From: Propioniciclava coleopterorum | GTDB taxonomy: Bacteria; Actinomycetota; Actinomycetes; Propionibacteriales; Propionibacteriaceae | Direction: 5' to 3' | Length of the DNA: 64,000 nucleotides | NCBI RefSeq assembly: GCF_011393335.1 | Contig: NZ_CP049865.1 | Coordinates: 1,054,001-1,118,000 of the forward strand | Shown here: piece by piece, positions 1 through 8,458 of the stretch | Position numbering within the stretch: the stretch's first letter is position 1 | How the letters are laid out: each line of letters opens with the position of its first letter | The notes under the pieces: generated by a model | The model's input: the letters and a program-made list of their open reading frames with translations, nothing else | Told to the model about the DNA's origin: nothing | Database searches by the model: none | Position numbers and translations under genes: made by a program

Positions 1-210
1 CGCGGGCGGCTGACGCCGGCCCCGGCGCCCCGCATGGGTCGTGCAGCACGCGCACGGGCCCACCGTCGGCAGCGGGAGGAACTCCGACGGAACCGTTGTC
101 GACCGGTTCGATCAGACTCTTCCGTAAGCCAGCGGAACTCCCCCACGGCGAGTTACAGTGATCCGTCGCCGTGAGCGACGCCCGTGGGGGGTTCGGGAGA
201 GGGTGTCACA
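1..210. other. Left-edge intergenic region
   Basis: No supported gene. A minus-strand ATG at 35 opens a frame that runs off the left edge, but it has no ribosome binding site, so I do not call it. A TACAGT hexamer at 154-159 could be the -10 of the gene starting at 211, but no good -35 is visible. A strong Shine-Dalgarno, GGGAGAGGG at 195-203, lies 7 nt before the GTG at 211. Confidence 0.4.
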
Positions 211-1482
211 GTGACTTCAGCGCGCCGCGACGCCGGGCGAGGGGGCTCGGCGTGGGAGGGGCCACCGCGTGTGGTCAGCCGCCGGCTGATGGCCGTGAGC
301 GTCATCGCGCCGGTCGTCGTCATCGTCGTGATGGCCGTGACGCACGACTCGTTCGCGACGCTGCCCGGCCTGAGCGATCAGGTGCACCCGTGGCGCGGGC
401 CGCTGATCGTCGCCGCGGCCGCGCTCATCGCCTCGGCCACCGCCCTGATGGTGCGCAGCGTCCGGCGCGCCGAGGAGGCCGTCATGCGGCACGACGGCGA
501 CCTGCGTCTGGCGGACGCCGTGTCGGCGGCGAGCCACGGCCGGGGGGACGCCCGATCGATCGCCGACGCCGCCGCGGCCGCCCTGCTCGGCACCCTGATC
601 GACGGGGTCGCCCTGACCCTGCTGCCCGACGGCGGGGACGCGATCCAGGCCCACGCCGGGCACAGTAGCGATCTCAACGGTTCACCCGACCTCGACGTGC
701 CGCTGCGCGAGGGCGAACGGACCGTCGGGCACCTGAGGCTGTGGGGTCCGAACGCCGACGACCTGCGCGCGGGCGTGGGGCCGGCCACCCTCTCGGCGCT
801 GGCGACCCAGGTGGCCGGCGCCGCCCAGTTGGCCACCGACGTCGCGGGCCTGCACCGCCGACGCGACGAGGGCGAAGCCCTCAGCGCGGTCCTGTCATCG
901 ATCTCCCGGCAGTCGGGCACTCTGCCGACGCTCACGTCGCTGGCCGGCTACGCCCGCGACCTGCTGGACGCCGACGCGGCCGCCGTGATCGTCGACCCCG
1001 CCACCGCGAGCACCGTGCGCTTCGACTCCGGCGGGGACGTCCCGCAGGCGTGCTCCGACGGGACGACCCTGCTCGGCGTGGGCCTGCCCGACCCCCTCGA
1101 CCCGTCGACGGGCTCCCACGCGAACCCGATCGGTTGCCACCACTGGACCTCGTTCGTTGACCAGGAGGTGTCCGGGCCGTCGGGATCGCTCGGCCGGCTG
1201 TGGGTGGGGCGCCGCGACCCCCTGCCGTTCACCGCACGGGACCGCTCGTTCCTGGGGGCCATGGCCGGCCTGGCCGGCATCGCGCTGACCGACGGCCAGG
1301 CCCGTGGGATGCGCTCCTCGCTGGTCCAGGTGCTCGGCGAACTCCACCTGCGACTGCGGATGCAGCAGACCTTCGGCGCGGTGGCCAGGGACGCGGAGGC
1401 CGCAGCGGAGGTGGACGCCTTGGCGGACCTCTGCCACAAGGCGTACTGCCGCGTCCGGGAGGTCACCCTCGGGGGTCCCTGA
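211..1482 (+). CDS. Membrane protein with GAF-like sensory domain, no kinase module
   Basis: Predicted 423-aa inner-membrane protein of unknown function. Two hydrophobic segments (about residues 26-44 and 64-81) form an N-terminal hairpin. The long soluble part has an alpha-helical region and, at about 215-365, a stretch that looks like a GAF fold. I see no histidine-kinase H-box, ATPase N/G boxes, GGDEF or phosphatase motif, so it looks like a sensor without an output domain, or a truncated sensor kinase. I chose GTG 211 over the upstream GTG 184 because GGGAGAGGG sits 7 nt before it. The gene converges on hpt with 38 nt between stops. The family call is tentative. Confidence 0.6.
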   Translation: MTSARRDAGRGGSAWEGPPRVVSRRLMAVSVIAPVVVIVVMAVTHDSFATLPGLSDQVHPWRGPLIVAAAALIASATALMVRSVRRAEEAVMRHDGDLRLADAVSAASHGRGDARSIADAAAAALLGTLIDGVALTLLPDGGDAIQAHAGHSSDLNGSPDLDVPLREGERTVGHLRLWGPNADDLRAGVGPATLSALATQVAGAAQLATDVAGLHRRRDEGEALSAVLSSISRQSGTLPTLTSLAGYARDLLDADAAAVIVDPATASTVRFDSGGDVPQACSDGTTLLGVGLPDPLDPSTGSHANPIGCHHWTSFVDQEVSGPSGSLGRLWVGRRDPLPFTARDRSFLGAMAGLAGIALTDGQARGMRSSLVQVLGELHLRLRMQQTFGAVARDAEAAAEVDALADLCHKAYCRVREVTLGGP

Positions 1483-1520
1483 CGCCGACGGGCCCGACCG
1501 CGCGGGCGGGGAGCGACGCC

Positions 1521-2072
1521 TCAGCTGTAGACGTGCGGGGCCAGCGTCCCGACGTCGGTGAGGTTGCGGTAGCGGCCGGCGTAGTCCAGCCCGTAGCCCA
1601 CGACGAACTCGTTGGGCAGGTCGAAGCCCACGTACGCCACGTCGACCGGGCTGCTGAGGGCGTCCGGCTTGCGGAACATGGTCATGATCTCGAGCGAAGC
1701 CGGCTTGCGGGAGTTCAGGTTCTGGATCAGGTAGGCCAGCGTGAGGCCGGTGTCGATGATGTCCTCGACGACGAGGACGTGGCGCCCCTCGATGTCGGTG
1801 TTGAGGTCCTTGAGGATGCGCACCACGCCCGAACTCTGGGTGCCGGAGCCGTAGGAGGAGATCGCCATCCAGTCCATCTGCAGGTGGGTGGCGAGGTGGC
1901 GGGACAGGTCGGCCATGACCATCACGGCGCCGTTGAGGACCCCGATCAGGAGCAGGTCCTTGCCCCGGTACTTCTCGTCGATCTGGGCGGCCAACTCGGT
2001 GAGCCGCTCCTGGATCTGGTCGTTGGTGTAGAGGACCTTGGTGAGCTCGGAGCTGATCTGCGTTGCATCCAC
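1521..2072 (-). CDS. hpt: Hypoxanthine phosphoribosyltransferase
   Basis: Purine salvage enzyme of the cytosol that converts hypoxanthine or guanine plus PRPP to IMP or GMP. The 183-aa length is typical. The PRPP-binding signature VLVVEDIIDTGLT is intact and is followed by the usual base-binding C-terminal half (VAYVGFDLPNEFVVGYGLDY). The start is GTG at 2072, preceded 6 nt upstream by a TAGTCT hexamer and by no ribosome binding site. The gene lies downstream of tilS and, as annotated, overlaps its 3' end. The tilS-hpt pair is conserved across actinobacteria. Confidence 0.95.
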   Translation of the reverse strand: MDATQISSELTKVLYTNDQIQERLTELAAQIDEKYRGKDLLLIGVLNGAVMVMADLSRHLATHLQMDWMAISSYGSGTQSSGVVRILKDLNTDIEGRHVLVVEDIIDTGLTLAYLIQNLNSRKPASLEIMTMFRKPDALSSPVDVAYVGFDLPNEFVVGYGLDYAGRYRNLTDVGTLAPHVYS

Positions 2073-3088
2073 CGGGACAGACTATCCCGCCGGGCGGGCC
2101 GGACGCGCGGCATCCCCGGCGACTGGGGGGCAACTCTCCCCGGGTTGCCCTCACCCCCTCGGGGGTGGAACCGAAGGCGCGTCCCCGATCGCGTCACCCG
2201 GCCCCCCGGCACGTCGACGCCGCGCTGGCCCCGCCACCGGGTCACCAGCGCCTCGACCGCCTCCACGTGGCGCGCGGACAGGTCGGTCGCGCCGCGCGCC
2301 GCCAGCCAGGCGCGCAGCCCGGCGCGGCGGACGCCCGCGGTGGCGGCGGCGAGGTCGGCGCACGCGGGTTCGGGCACGGACGCCAGGGGTGCGGCGAGGT
2401 CGTCCACCGCGTCGGCGGCGTCGCGGCACAGGTCGGCGGTGCGGGCGAGCGCCGCGGCGATCCCGGGTCCCAGCTCGCGCTCCAGCAGCGGCAGCACGGC
2501 GGTCCGGACGCGGACGCGCGCGAACCGGGGATCCTCGTTCATGGGGTCCTGCCACGGCTCGAGCCCCAGTTCGGCGCAGGCCGCGGCGGTGTCGGCCCGG
2601 GTGAGGCCCAGCAGCGGGCGGAGCAGGCGGCCGCGGACCGGGGCCATGCCGGCCAGCGAGCGCGGGCCCGAACCGCGCGCCAGCCCCAGCAGCACGGTCT
2701 CGGCCTGGTCGTCGAGGGTGTGGCCCAGCAGGATCGCCTCCTCGGGGGCGGCACGCTCCTCCAGCGCCGCGTACCGGGACGCACGCGCGGCGGCCTCGAC
2801 ATTGCCCTCCCCCGCGACCGCCACCCGCGCCGCCACCGCGTCCAGCCCGAAGCCCGCCAGGCGGGCCACGACGGCGGCGGCCACGACGTCCGAGCCGGCG
2901 CGCAGGCCGTGGTCCACGGCCACCGCGCGCACGGGGGTGCCGCGGCGCCCCGCCACATGGTGCGCGGCCCAGGCGAGCGCGAGCGAGTCGGCGCCCCCGG
3001 AGCAGGCGACGAGCCACGGCGCCTCCGGCAGTGCGGCGACGGCCCGGGTGAGAGCCAGCGTCGCCGGCCCGAGCGCCCGCCGCGCCAT
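1946..3088 (-). CDS. tilS: tRNA(Ile)-lysidine synthase, probable 3' frameshift
   Basis: ATP-dependent enzyme that converts the wobble cytidine of the AUA-reading tRNA-Ile to lysidine, an essential decoding function. The PP-loop SGGADS is at residues 30-35, and a HTLDDQAET motif typical of the N-type ATP pyrophosphatase fold follows. The C-terminal substrate domain is short, as in other actinobacteria. The frame stays open through the hpt start and stops at 1946, giving 380 aa and a 127-nt overlap. One extra G in the GGGGG run at 2154-2158 would bring TGA 2151-2153 into frame and yield 312 aa, which I think is the true end. The ATG at 3088 shares one base with the upstream stop (TGATG), so translation is probably coupled. 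Confidence 0.9.
   Translation of the reverse strand: MARRALGPATLALTRAVAALPEAPWLVACSGGADSLALAWAAHHVAGRRGTPVRAVAVDHGLRAGSDVVAAAVVARLAGFGLDAVAARVAVAGEGNVEAAARASRYAALEERAAPEEAILLGHTLDDQAETVLLGLARGSGPRSLAGMAPVRGRLLRPLLGLTRADTAAACAELGLEPWQDPMNEDPRFARVRVRTAVLPLLERELGPGIAAALARTADLCRDAADAVDDLAAPLASVPEPACADLAAATAGVRRAGLRAWLAARGATDLSARHVEAVEALVTRWRGQRGVDVPGGRVTRSGTRLRFHPRGGEGNPGRVAPQSPGMPRVRPARRDSLSRWMQRRSAPSSPRSSTPTTRSRSGSPSWPPRSTRSTGARTCS
2079..2084 (-). promoter_or_regulatory. Putative -10 of leaderless hpt promoter
   Basis: TAGTCT on the minus strand ends exactly 6 nt before the GTG start of hpt, and no Shine-Dalgarno is present. This spacing recurs at many genes in the window and fits a transcript that begins at the start codon. 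The element lies within the 3' end of tilS, so hpt may be transcribed separately. Confidence 0.5.
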
Positions 3089-4062
3089 CAGCCGTGGACG
3101 CGGGCGACCCAGCGCGCCGGGTCGGCGATGTCGGCGGGGGTCGGCAGGAACTCCGGCGCGTCGTAGACGCGGTTGAGGCCGTCCACGCCGACCCGGCCGA
3201 TGACGGCGCGGCAGAACCGGGCGCCGTCGCGGTACTGGGCCAGCTTGAGGTCCATCGCCATCAGCTTGTTGAGCGCCTTGGTCCAGCCGCCGCGGCCGCG
3301 CCGCTTCTCGAACCGGCGCCGGATCGTGGCGACGCTCGGCACCACGTCGGGGCCGACGCGGTCCATCATGTCGTCGGCGTACCCCTCCAGGAGGCTCATG
3401 ACGGCGGTGACGTCCTCCAGGATGCGCTGCTGCTCGGGCGTCGTCACGGCCTCGATCAGCGTGTGCGGACGCCCGCGGCGCGGGGCCTCGTCGGCCCGCA
3501 GCAGCCGCCCCACCCGCTCGATGAGGTGGGCCCGCAGCCACGGGGCGCGGGCGAACTGCAGGCGGTGGGTCTGCTCGTGCAGGCAGACCCAGAGCCGGAA
3601 GTCGGCGGGATCGACGCCGAGTTCCCGCTCGACCTTGACGACGTTGGGGGCGACGACGACGAGCTTGGGCTCGGCCGCGAACGGGAGGTACTGGCCGAGG
3701 ATGCGGGACGACAGCAGCGCCAGCATCCCGCCGAGCTGGGCGCCGTTGAACCGGCCGGAGATCTTCTCGAGCATCCCGCCGGGCTGCGGCCAGGACTCCT
3801 GCGCGCCCTCGGCGAGCATGGTCAGCGCCATGTCGGCGTTGGCGCGGATCCAGGAGGCGCGGTCGACCACCAGCATCGGGCCCGAGGCGACGTCGCCCAG
3901 GCCCGTCACGGCGGCGACGGGCGCCACGGACGCCGCCAGCGCGGCCCGCAGCGAGCCGGCGACCTCGGCCGCCTCCGACGGCGACAGCGCCGGGCCGGGG
4001 GGCGCGAGGGCCGCTCCGAGCGCACCGGGGACGCGGGCGTCGATGTGAGGCAGCGCTGTCAT
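3088..4062 (-). CDS. Zinc-dependent metalloprotease of the F420-biosynthesis-associated family
   Basis: 324-aa soluble protein with a zincin motif HEQTH at residues 162-166. Its length and context match the actinobacterial family that includes M. tuberculosis Rv3626c, annotated as a zinc-dependent metalloprotease associated with coenzyme F420 biosynthesis. The substrate is unknown. It lies between dacB and tilS, the conserved position for this family, and overlaps tilS by one base. A TACTCT hexamer lies 7 nt before the ATG with no ribosome binding site, so it may head a leaderless metalloprotease-tilS transcript. Confidence 0.85.
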   Translation of the reverse strand: MTALPHIDARVPGALGAALAPPGPALSPSEAAEVAGSLRAALAASVAPVAAVTGLGDVASGPMLVVDRASWIRANADMALTMLAEGAQESWPQPGGMLEKISGRFNGAQLGGMLALLSSRILGQYLPFAAEPKLVVVAPNVVKVERELGVDPADFRLWVCLHEQTHRLQFARAPWLRAHLIERVGRLLRADEAPRRGRPHTLIEAVTTPEQQRILEDVTAVMSLLEGYADDMMDRVGPDVVPSVATIRRRFEKRRGRGGWTKALNKLMAMDLKLAQYRDGARFCRAVIGRVGVDGLNRVYDAPEFLPTPADIADPARWVARVHG

Positions 4063-4069
4063 GCCGCCA

Positions 4070-4075
4070 AGAGTA
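4070..4075 (-). promoter_or_regulatory. Putative -10 of leaderless metalloprotease promoter
   Basis: Minus-strand TACTCT ends 7 nt before the ATG at 4062, and no Shine-Dalgarno lies between. It would drive the metalloprotease-tilS unit independently of dacB. Confidence 0.45.
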
Positions 4076-4114
4076 CGGGCGTCCGCGGCGCCCCGCGGCC
4101 GGTCACCGGGCCGG

Positions 4115-5500
4115 TCAGCAGCCGCAGGACGCCAGGGCCGCGGATGCCCGGTCCAGCCAGGCGCGCGCCGAGGTCTGGCCGGCGCCGCCGGAGGTCATCA
4201 GCGCGAACGCGAGCGGCTGGCCGTCGGAGGTGACGACGTAACCGGTGAGCGTGTTGACGCCGCGGATGGTGCCCGTCTTGGCGCGGACCATGCCGCGTCC
4301 GGCCAGCGCGTCGGCGCCCTCGAAGCGCTCGTACAGCGTGCCGGTGACGCCGGCGACGGGCAGCCCGGTGATGAGGTGGCGCAGGTCGGGCCGCTCCAAC
4401 CCCAGCCGGACGGCGCCGACCAGCGCGTCGGGGGTGACCTGGTTGTCGCCCGAGATGCCGTTCCCGTCGTGCGCGACCATGCCGTCGCTCCACAGCCCGA
4501 GCCGGCTCAGCTCGGCGGCCAGCACCGCCGCGCCGTCCTCGGGCGTCGCCGCCCGCCCGCGGGCGAGCGCGACGTGCCACAGCAGGGTCTCGGCGGCGTC
4601 GTTGTCGGAGTCGCCCAGCACCCGCTCGACCAGGACGCCGACGGGCAGGGACGCCACGGCGGCGAGCTCGGTGGCGTCCGACGGCGTCGCGGCCGGAGCG
4701 GTGCCCGAGACGGTGATGCCGTGGGCGGCCAACTGCCCGGCGAACGTGTCGGCGGCGAGCCGGGCCGGGTCCGGGCTGCGGGTCCAGGACGCCCGGTCGG
4801 GGCGCGCGTGGTCGACGGTGAGCGCCGTGATCGGGGCGACCGAGGTGGCGAACGTCTCGGGCCAGTGGGGGTTCCAGGCGGGACCGCCGAACAGGCCGGC
4901 GTCGTAGCCGAGCGTGACCGCGCTCACGCCGCGCGCCTGGAGCGCAGCCGCGGTCTGCGCGGCGAGGTCCTGCAGGGAGGCGGCGTGCGGGTAGGCGTCC
5001 TGATGGGCGGACGCGAGCAAGGGGTCGCCCCCGCCGCGCAGGATGAGGCGGCCGTCGCCGGTGAGGTAGCTGCGGGTCTCGAAGCGGGTGTCGGCGCCCA
5101 GCACGTCCAGGGCCACCGCGCCGCTGAGCACCTTCATGCTGGACGCCGGCGTCTTGGCCCCCGCCCCGGTGCGGAACAGTTCGGCGCCGGTGCGGGCGTC
5201 GACGACGAGGCCGGCGACGTCGCCGAGCCCGTCGCGGGGCAGCGCCTGCAGGCGGGCGGTCAGCGTGGCCGCGTCCACCTCGCGGGTGGGGGCGGCGAGT
5301 TCGGGCAGGACGGCCGTCGGCGCCGCCGCGGTCGCGGGCCGATCGAGGCGTCCCCCGCCCACGAGCGGGTCGTCGGCGAGCTGCGGGCGGATGACCACCT
5401 GCAGCGCAGCGGTGGCGGCGACGAGGGTGAGGGCGACGATCCACACCAGGGTGGGCCAGACCCACCCGGCGCGTCCCCGCGCCCGTCGTGCAGCACTCAC
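4115..5500 (-). CDS. dacB: D-alanyl-D-alanine carboxypeptidase/endopeptidase, PBP4 (S13) family
   Basis: Periplasmic-face peptidoglycan hydrolase that removes terminal D-Ala from, or cuts cross-links in, murein peptides. All three penicillin-binding motifs are present: SxxK as SSMK (120-123), SDN (298-300) and KTG (408-410). A single hydrophobic segment at about 14-36 after a basic start is a signal anchor. I chose GTG 5500 rather than the longer open frame because GGAGGG lies about 7 nt upstream, giving 461 aa. It is divergent from ppa and corresponds by position to M. tuberculosis Rv3627c. Confidence 0.93.
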   Translation of the reverse strand: MSAARRARGRAGWVWPTLVWIVALTLVAATAALQVVIRPQLADDPLVGGGRLDRPATAAAPTAVLPELAAPTREVDAATLTARLQALPRDGLGDVAGLVVDARTGAELFRTGAGAKTPASSMKVLSGAVALDVLGADTRFETRSYLTGDGRLILRGGGDPLLASAHQDAYPHAASLQDLAAQTAAALQARGVSAVTLGYDAGLFGGPAWNPHWPETFATSVAPITALTVDHARPDRASWTRSPDPARLAADTFAGQLAAHGITVSGTAPAATPSDATELAAVASLPVGVLVERVLGDSDNDAAETLLWHVALARGRAATPEDGAAVLAAELSRLGLWSDGMVAHDGNGISGDNQVTPDALVGAVRLGLERPDLRHLITGLPVAGVTGTLYERFEGADALAGRGMVRAKTGTIRGVNTLTGYVVTSDGQPLAFALMTSGGAGQTSARAWLDRASAALASCGC

Positions 5501-5614
5501 CCGCGCCCTCCTTCGTCCTGACACCGTTCGGGGCGGCAAACGCCCGTTCCCTCCATCTTCGCGCAAGCGGTAGCCTGTTGTTGCACGGAAGCTCCTCATC
5601 AACCAAGGACGGTA

Positions 5615-6204
5615 ATGCGCGCATCCTTCGAACGGCCCAAGGTGAAGCCCCCGCTCCACTTCGACGTGACCGTGGAGATCCCAAGGGAACCAAGAACAAG
5701 TATGAGATGGACCACCACAACGGTCGGATCCGTCTCGACCGGACGCTGTTCACGGCGACCGCGTACCCCAACGACTACGGCTTCATCGAGGGCACCCTGG
5801 GCCAGGACGGCGACCCGCTCGACGCCATGGTGCTGCTGCCCGAGGCGACGTTCCCCGGCGCGCTCATCGAGTGCCGCGCGATCGGCATGTTCCGCATGCA
5901 CGACGAGATGGGCGGCGACGACAAGGTGCTGTGCGTCCCGATCGCGGACAAGCGCCAGGAGTCGACGCGCAACCTGACCGACATCCCGGATCTGTCGCTG
6001 CTCGAGATCGAGCACTTCTTCACGGTCTACAAGGACCTGGAGCCCGGCAAGTCGGTCGAGGGCGCCATCTGGACCGGCCGCGCCGAGGCCGAGGCCGAGA
6101 TCCTCGAGTCCTGGGATCGCGCCCGCGGCACGTCGTTCGAGAACGAGTTCACCCCGCCGCCCGGCGGCGACGCCAAGGACACCGTCGGCGGCCTGCACGA
6201 CTGA
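5615..6204 (+). CDS. ppa: Inorganic pyrophosphatase, family I, with one-base frameshift
   Basis: Cytosolic enzyme that hydrolyses pyrophosphate to phosphate and drives biosynthetic reactions forward. It is normally essential. The N-terminal HFDVTVEIP lies in the frame of ATG 5615 (AAGGA just upstream). The rest, from [15 protein letters not shown] on, lies in the +1 frame. Restoring one C in the run at 5679-5681 gives [14 protein letters not shown], exactly the family pattern, and a 196-aa protein. The pyrophosphatase signature DGDPLDA is intact. Because the gene is a single-copy housekeeping type, a base-calling error is more likely than a true mutation. The 13-residue N-terminal extension before HFDVT is unusual but uncertain. 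Confidence 0.9.
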
Positions 6205-6214
6205 ACCTCCTCCT

Positions 6215-6254
6215 CGGCGCCCCGGCCCGCTCCCCGCGAGCGGCCGGGGCGCCG
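6215..6254 (+). terminator. Rho-independent-type hairpin after ppa
   Basis: Perfect 13-bp inverted repeat CGGCGCCCCGGCC (6215-6227) / GGCCGGGGCGCCG (6242-6254), starting about 10 nt after the ppa stop. The U-tract is absent, as is common in high-GC actinobacteria. Confidence 0.7.
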
Positions 6255-6358
6255 TCGCGTCCCCGGGAAAGGTCGGCGGCTCCGGTTAGCCTGAGGGCAG
6301 ACGGCTGGCCGCATCCGAGCGGCCCGCACCACAAGAACCCGCCCACCGAGGAGGTCGC

Positions 6359-7189
6359 GTGGCCCGACCGCGCCCCACCCGCACGCTCGCGCACCTGAGC
6401 GACCTGCACATCACCGGCGACGGCTCCCTCGTCGGCGGGGTCGTGGACACCCGCGCGCGGGTCACGGCGGCCCTGGACGTCCTGACCTCGTGGAACGTCG
6501 CCTGCGACGCGTGGGTGTTCTCCGGGGACCTGTCCGACGACGGCACGCCCGCCTCGTACGCGTGGCTCCGCGAGGCCGTCGGGGCGGCGTCCGCGCGGGC
6601 CGGGGTCCCGGTGATCTGGGCCAACGGCAACCACGACGAGCGGGACGCCTTCCGGAGGGACCTGCTCGGCGAGCCGGGCGGCGACGAGCCCTACCTGGCC
6701 GAGCACGCGCTGGGCGGGCTGCGGGTCCTGGTCGTCGACTCCACCGTGCCGGGCCTGCCGTACGGGCGGATCGAGCCGGGGACGCTGGACTGGCTGCGCG
6801 AGCGGCTCGCCGAGCCGGCGGCCGAGGGCACGATCGTGGTGCTGCACCACGCCCCGCTGCCGCCCGCGCAGGACGGCGCGTGGGGGTGGGTGCTGGCGCA
6901 TCCGGAGGAACTGGCCGCCGTGCTGCGGGGATCCGACGCGCGGGCGGTGCTCGCGGGGCACTTCCACCACGCGGCGTTCGGGGTGTTCGCGGGCGTGGGG
7001 ACGTCGGTCGCCCCCGCGCTGGTCTACACCCAGGACCTCACCGTCGGGCGCGACCTGCGCGGCCAGGACGCCAACCCGGGCTTCAGCCTGGTCGAGTGCT
7101 ACCCCGACGTGGTGACGCACACGGTCGTCCCGCTGACCACCGGGCGCTCGGTCGTCCCGACGATCCCGGCGGCGCCGCTGCCGGGCTGA
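6359..7189 (+). CDS. Metallophosphoesterase, CpdA/Icc-like phosphodiesterase family
   Basis: Calcineurin-like phosphoesterase, 276 aa. The five metal-binding blocks appear in order: SDLH near the start, SGDLSDDG, NGNHD, HHAPLPP and GHFHH. This arrangement matches class III cyclic nucleotide phosphodiesterases and related phosphodiesterases with a dinuclear metal centre. The real substrate (cAMP, glycerophosphodiester or other) cannot be told from sequence. The GTG start at 6359 has GAGGAGG 4-5 nt upstream. It stands alone behind the ppa terminator. Confidence 0.85.
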   Translation: MARPRPTRTLAHLSDLHITGDGSLVGGVVDTRARVTAALDVLTSWNVACDAWVFSGDLSDDGTPASYAWLREAVGAASARAGVPVIWANGNHDERDAFRRDLLGEPGGDEPYLAEHALGGLRVLVVDSTVPGLPYGRIEPGTLDWLRERLAEPAAEGTIVVLHHAPLPPAQDGAWGWVLAHPEELAAVLRGSDARAVLAGHFHHAAFGVFAGVGTSVAPALVYTQDLTVGRDLRGQDANPGFSLVECYPDVVTHTVVPLTTGRSVVPTIPAAPLPG

Positions 7190-7269
7190 CCGGGGCCGCC
7201 GCGCCGGGGTGCGCTCCCGGCGACACCCGCTGGGGCAGGGGGCTGGGCACCTGGGGTTGCTCCGGGCCC

Positions 7270-7275
7270 TAGCAT
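7270..7275 (+). promoter_or_regulatory. Putative -10 upstream of adenosine deaminase
   Basis: TAGCAT ends 6 nt before an ATG at 7282, the leaderless spacing seen elsewhere in this window. That ATG is not in the frame of the deaminase, which bears on the uncertain N-terminus of that gene. Confidence 0.45.
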
Positions 7276-7294
7276 CGGTCCATGGCTGCGGACG

Positions 7295-8458
7295 GTGGAG
7301 TGGAGGACGCCGCCCCGCGCGCCGCCCCGGCCCCGACGGGGCAGCCGTCGCCCCGCCGCCGGCCGGGGGCACGCACCCACGCCGGACGCGGATCGCCGCC
7401 GCGACCTCGCGGTCCTGCCCAAGGCCCACCTGCACCTGCACTTCACCGGCTCGCTGAGCGTGCCCACCCTGATCGACCTGGCGGCGGCGCGCGAGGTGGA
7501 ACTCCCCGAGCAGCTCATCGACTCGATCGCGCTGGAGGTGCCGGCCGACAAGCGCGGCTGGTTCCGGTTCCAGCGGCTCTACGACGTGGCCCGCTCCGTC
7601 GTCCGCGGCGAGGACGCGCTGCGCACCGTGGTGGCGCGCGCCGCCGCCGAGGACGCCGCGGAGGGGTCGCGTCGCCTGGAACTGCAGGTGGACCCGACCT
7701 CGTACGCCGGGTCGGTCGGCGGGCTGCAGCCGGCGCTGGAGATCGTCCTGGACGAGGCGCGCGCGGCGTCGGCGCGCACCGGCGTCCAGGTCGGGATCAT
7801 CGTCGCCGGGTCGCGGATCCGGCACCCCTTCGACGCACGGACCCTCGCCCGGCTCGCCGCCCGCTACGTCGGCCAGGGCCCCGGCGAGGTGTGCGGGTTC
7901 GGCCTGAGCAACAACGAGTGGGAGGGCCCCACCGACGAGTGGGACGGTGCGTTCCGGATCGCGCGGCGCGCGGGGCTGCCCGGCGTCCCGCACGCGGGCG
8001 AGCTCCGCGGCCCCGAGCACGTCGCCGAGGTCGTGGAGGCGCTGCAGCCGACCCGGATCGGCCACGGCGTCCGGACCGTGGAGGATCCGTTCCTGCTGGA
8101 CCGCATCGTGGGGGCCGGCATCGCCTTCGAGGTCTGCCCGGCCTCCAACGTCCAACTGGGGGTCTACCCGACGCTGGCGGACGTGCCGCTGCGTCCGCTG
8201 CTGGCCGCCGGCGCCCGGGTCGCCCTCGGCGCGGACGACCCGCTGCTGTTCCTGTCCCGGCTCACCGACCAGTACGCGACGGCGCGCGGCGTGCACGGGC
8301 TGAGCGACGACGCCCTCGCCGGCCTGGCGCGGTCCTCGATCGAGGCGAGCTTCGCGGCCGAGACGGACAAGCGTCGATGGCTTGACGAGGTCGATTCGTG
8401 GCTCCTAGCGTCGACGGATGAACGATCCGACGTGGGAACCGCCGCTGGCCGGCGATGA
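7295..8458 (+). CDS. add: Adenosine deaminase
   Basis: Purine salvage enzyme that deaminates adenosine to inosine, feeding hypoxanthine to Hpt. The metal-dependent amidohydrolase barrel is complete: HLHLH (residues 45-49), the HAGE segment, GHG and GADDP, which together supply the zinc ligands and catalytic Glu/Asp. The C-terminal half is normal. The N-terminal 35 residues are Pro/Arg-rich and odd. A well-placed leaderless ATG at 7282 is in another frame, and two missing bases in the G/C runs at about 7335-7366 would join it to this frame, so the true start is unsure. The 3' end overlaps the next gene by 41 nt. Confidence 0.88.
   Translation: MEWRTPPRAPPRPRRGSRRPAAGRGHAPTPDADRRRDLAVLPKAHLHLHFTGSLSVPTLIDLAAAREVELPEQLIDSIALEVPADKRGWFRFQRLYDVARSVVRGEDALRTVVARAAAEDAAEGSRRLELQVDPTSYAGSVGGLQPALEIVLDEARAASARTGVQVGIIVAGSRIRHPFDARTLARLAARYVGQGPGEVCGFGLSNNEWEGPTDEWDGAFRIARRAGLPGVPHAGELRGPEHVAEVVEALQPTRIGHGVRTVEDPFLLDRIVGAGIAFEVCPASNVQLGVYPTLADVPLRPLLAAGARVALGADDPLLFLSRLTDQYATARGVHGLSDDALAGLARSSIEASFAAETDKRRWLDEVDSWLLASTDERSDVGTAAGRR
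8406..8411 (+). promoter_or_regulatory. Putative -10 of leaderless DinB-fold gene
   Basis: TAGCGT ends exactly 6 nt before ATG 8418, with no Shine-Dalgarno. It lies inside the 3' end of the adenosine deaminase gene. Confidence 0.45.

Noticed and set aside
1-35. Possible minus-strand gene starting at 35 and running off the left edge
   Set aside because: Only eleven codons are visible, with no Shine-Dalgarno and no family feature.
895-3541. Long minus-strand open frames over the GAF gene and tilS, and similar long shadows elsewhere (for example 9025-11148 and 59215-62154)
   Set aside because: At over 70% GC, stop codons are rare in all frames. These frames are Arg/Pro/Gly-rich and have no family features, while the opposite or alternate frame encodes a known protein.
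5615-6204. Programmed ribosomal frameshift in ppa
   Set aside because: No slippery heptamer or downstream pseudoknot, and ppa is not known to be frameshifted. A missing base fits the pattern of the other loci.
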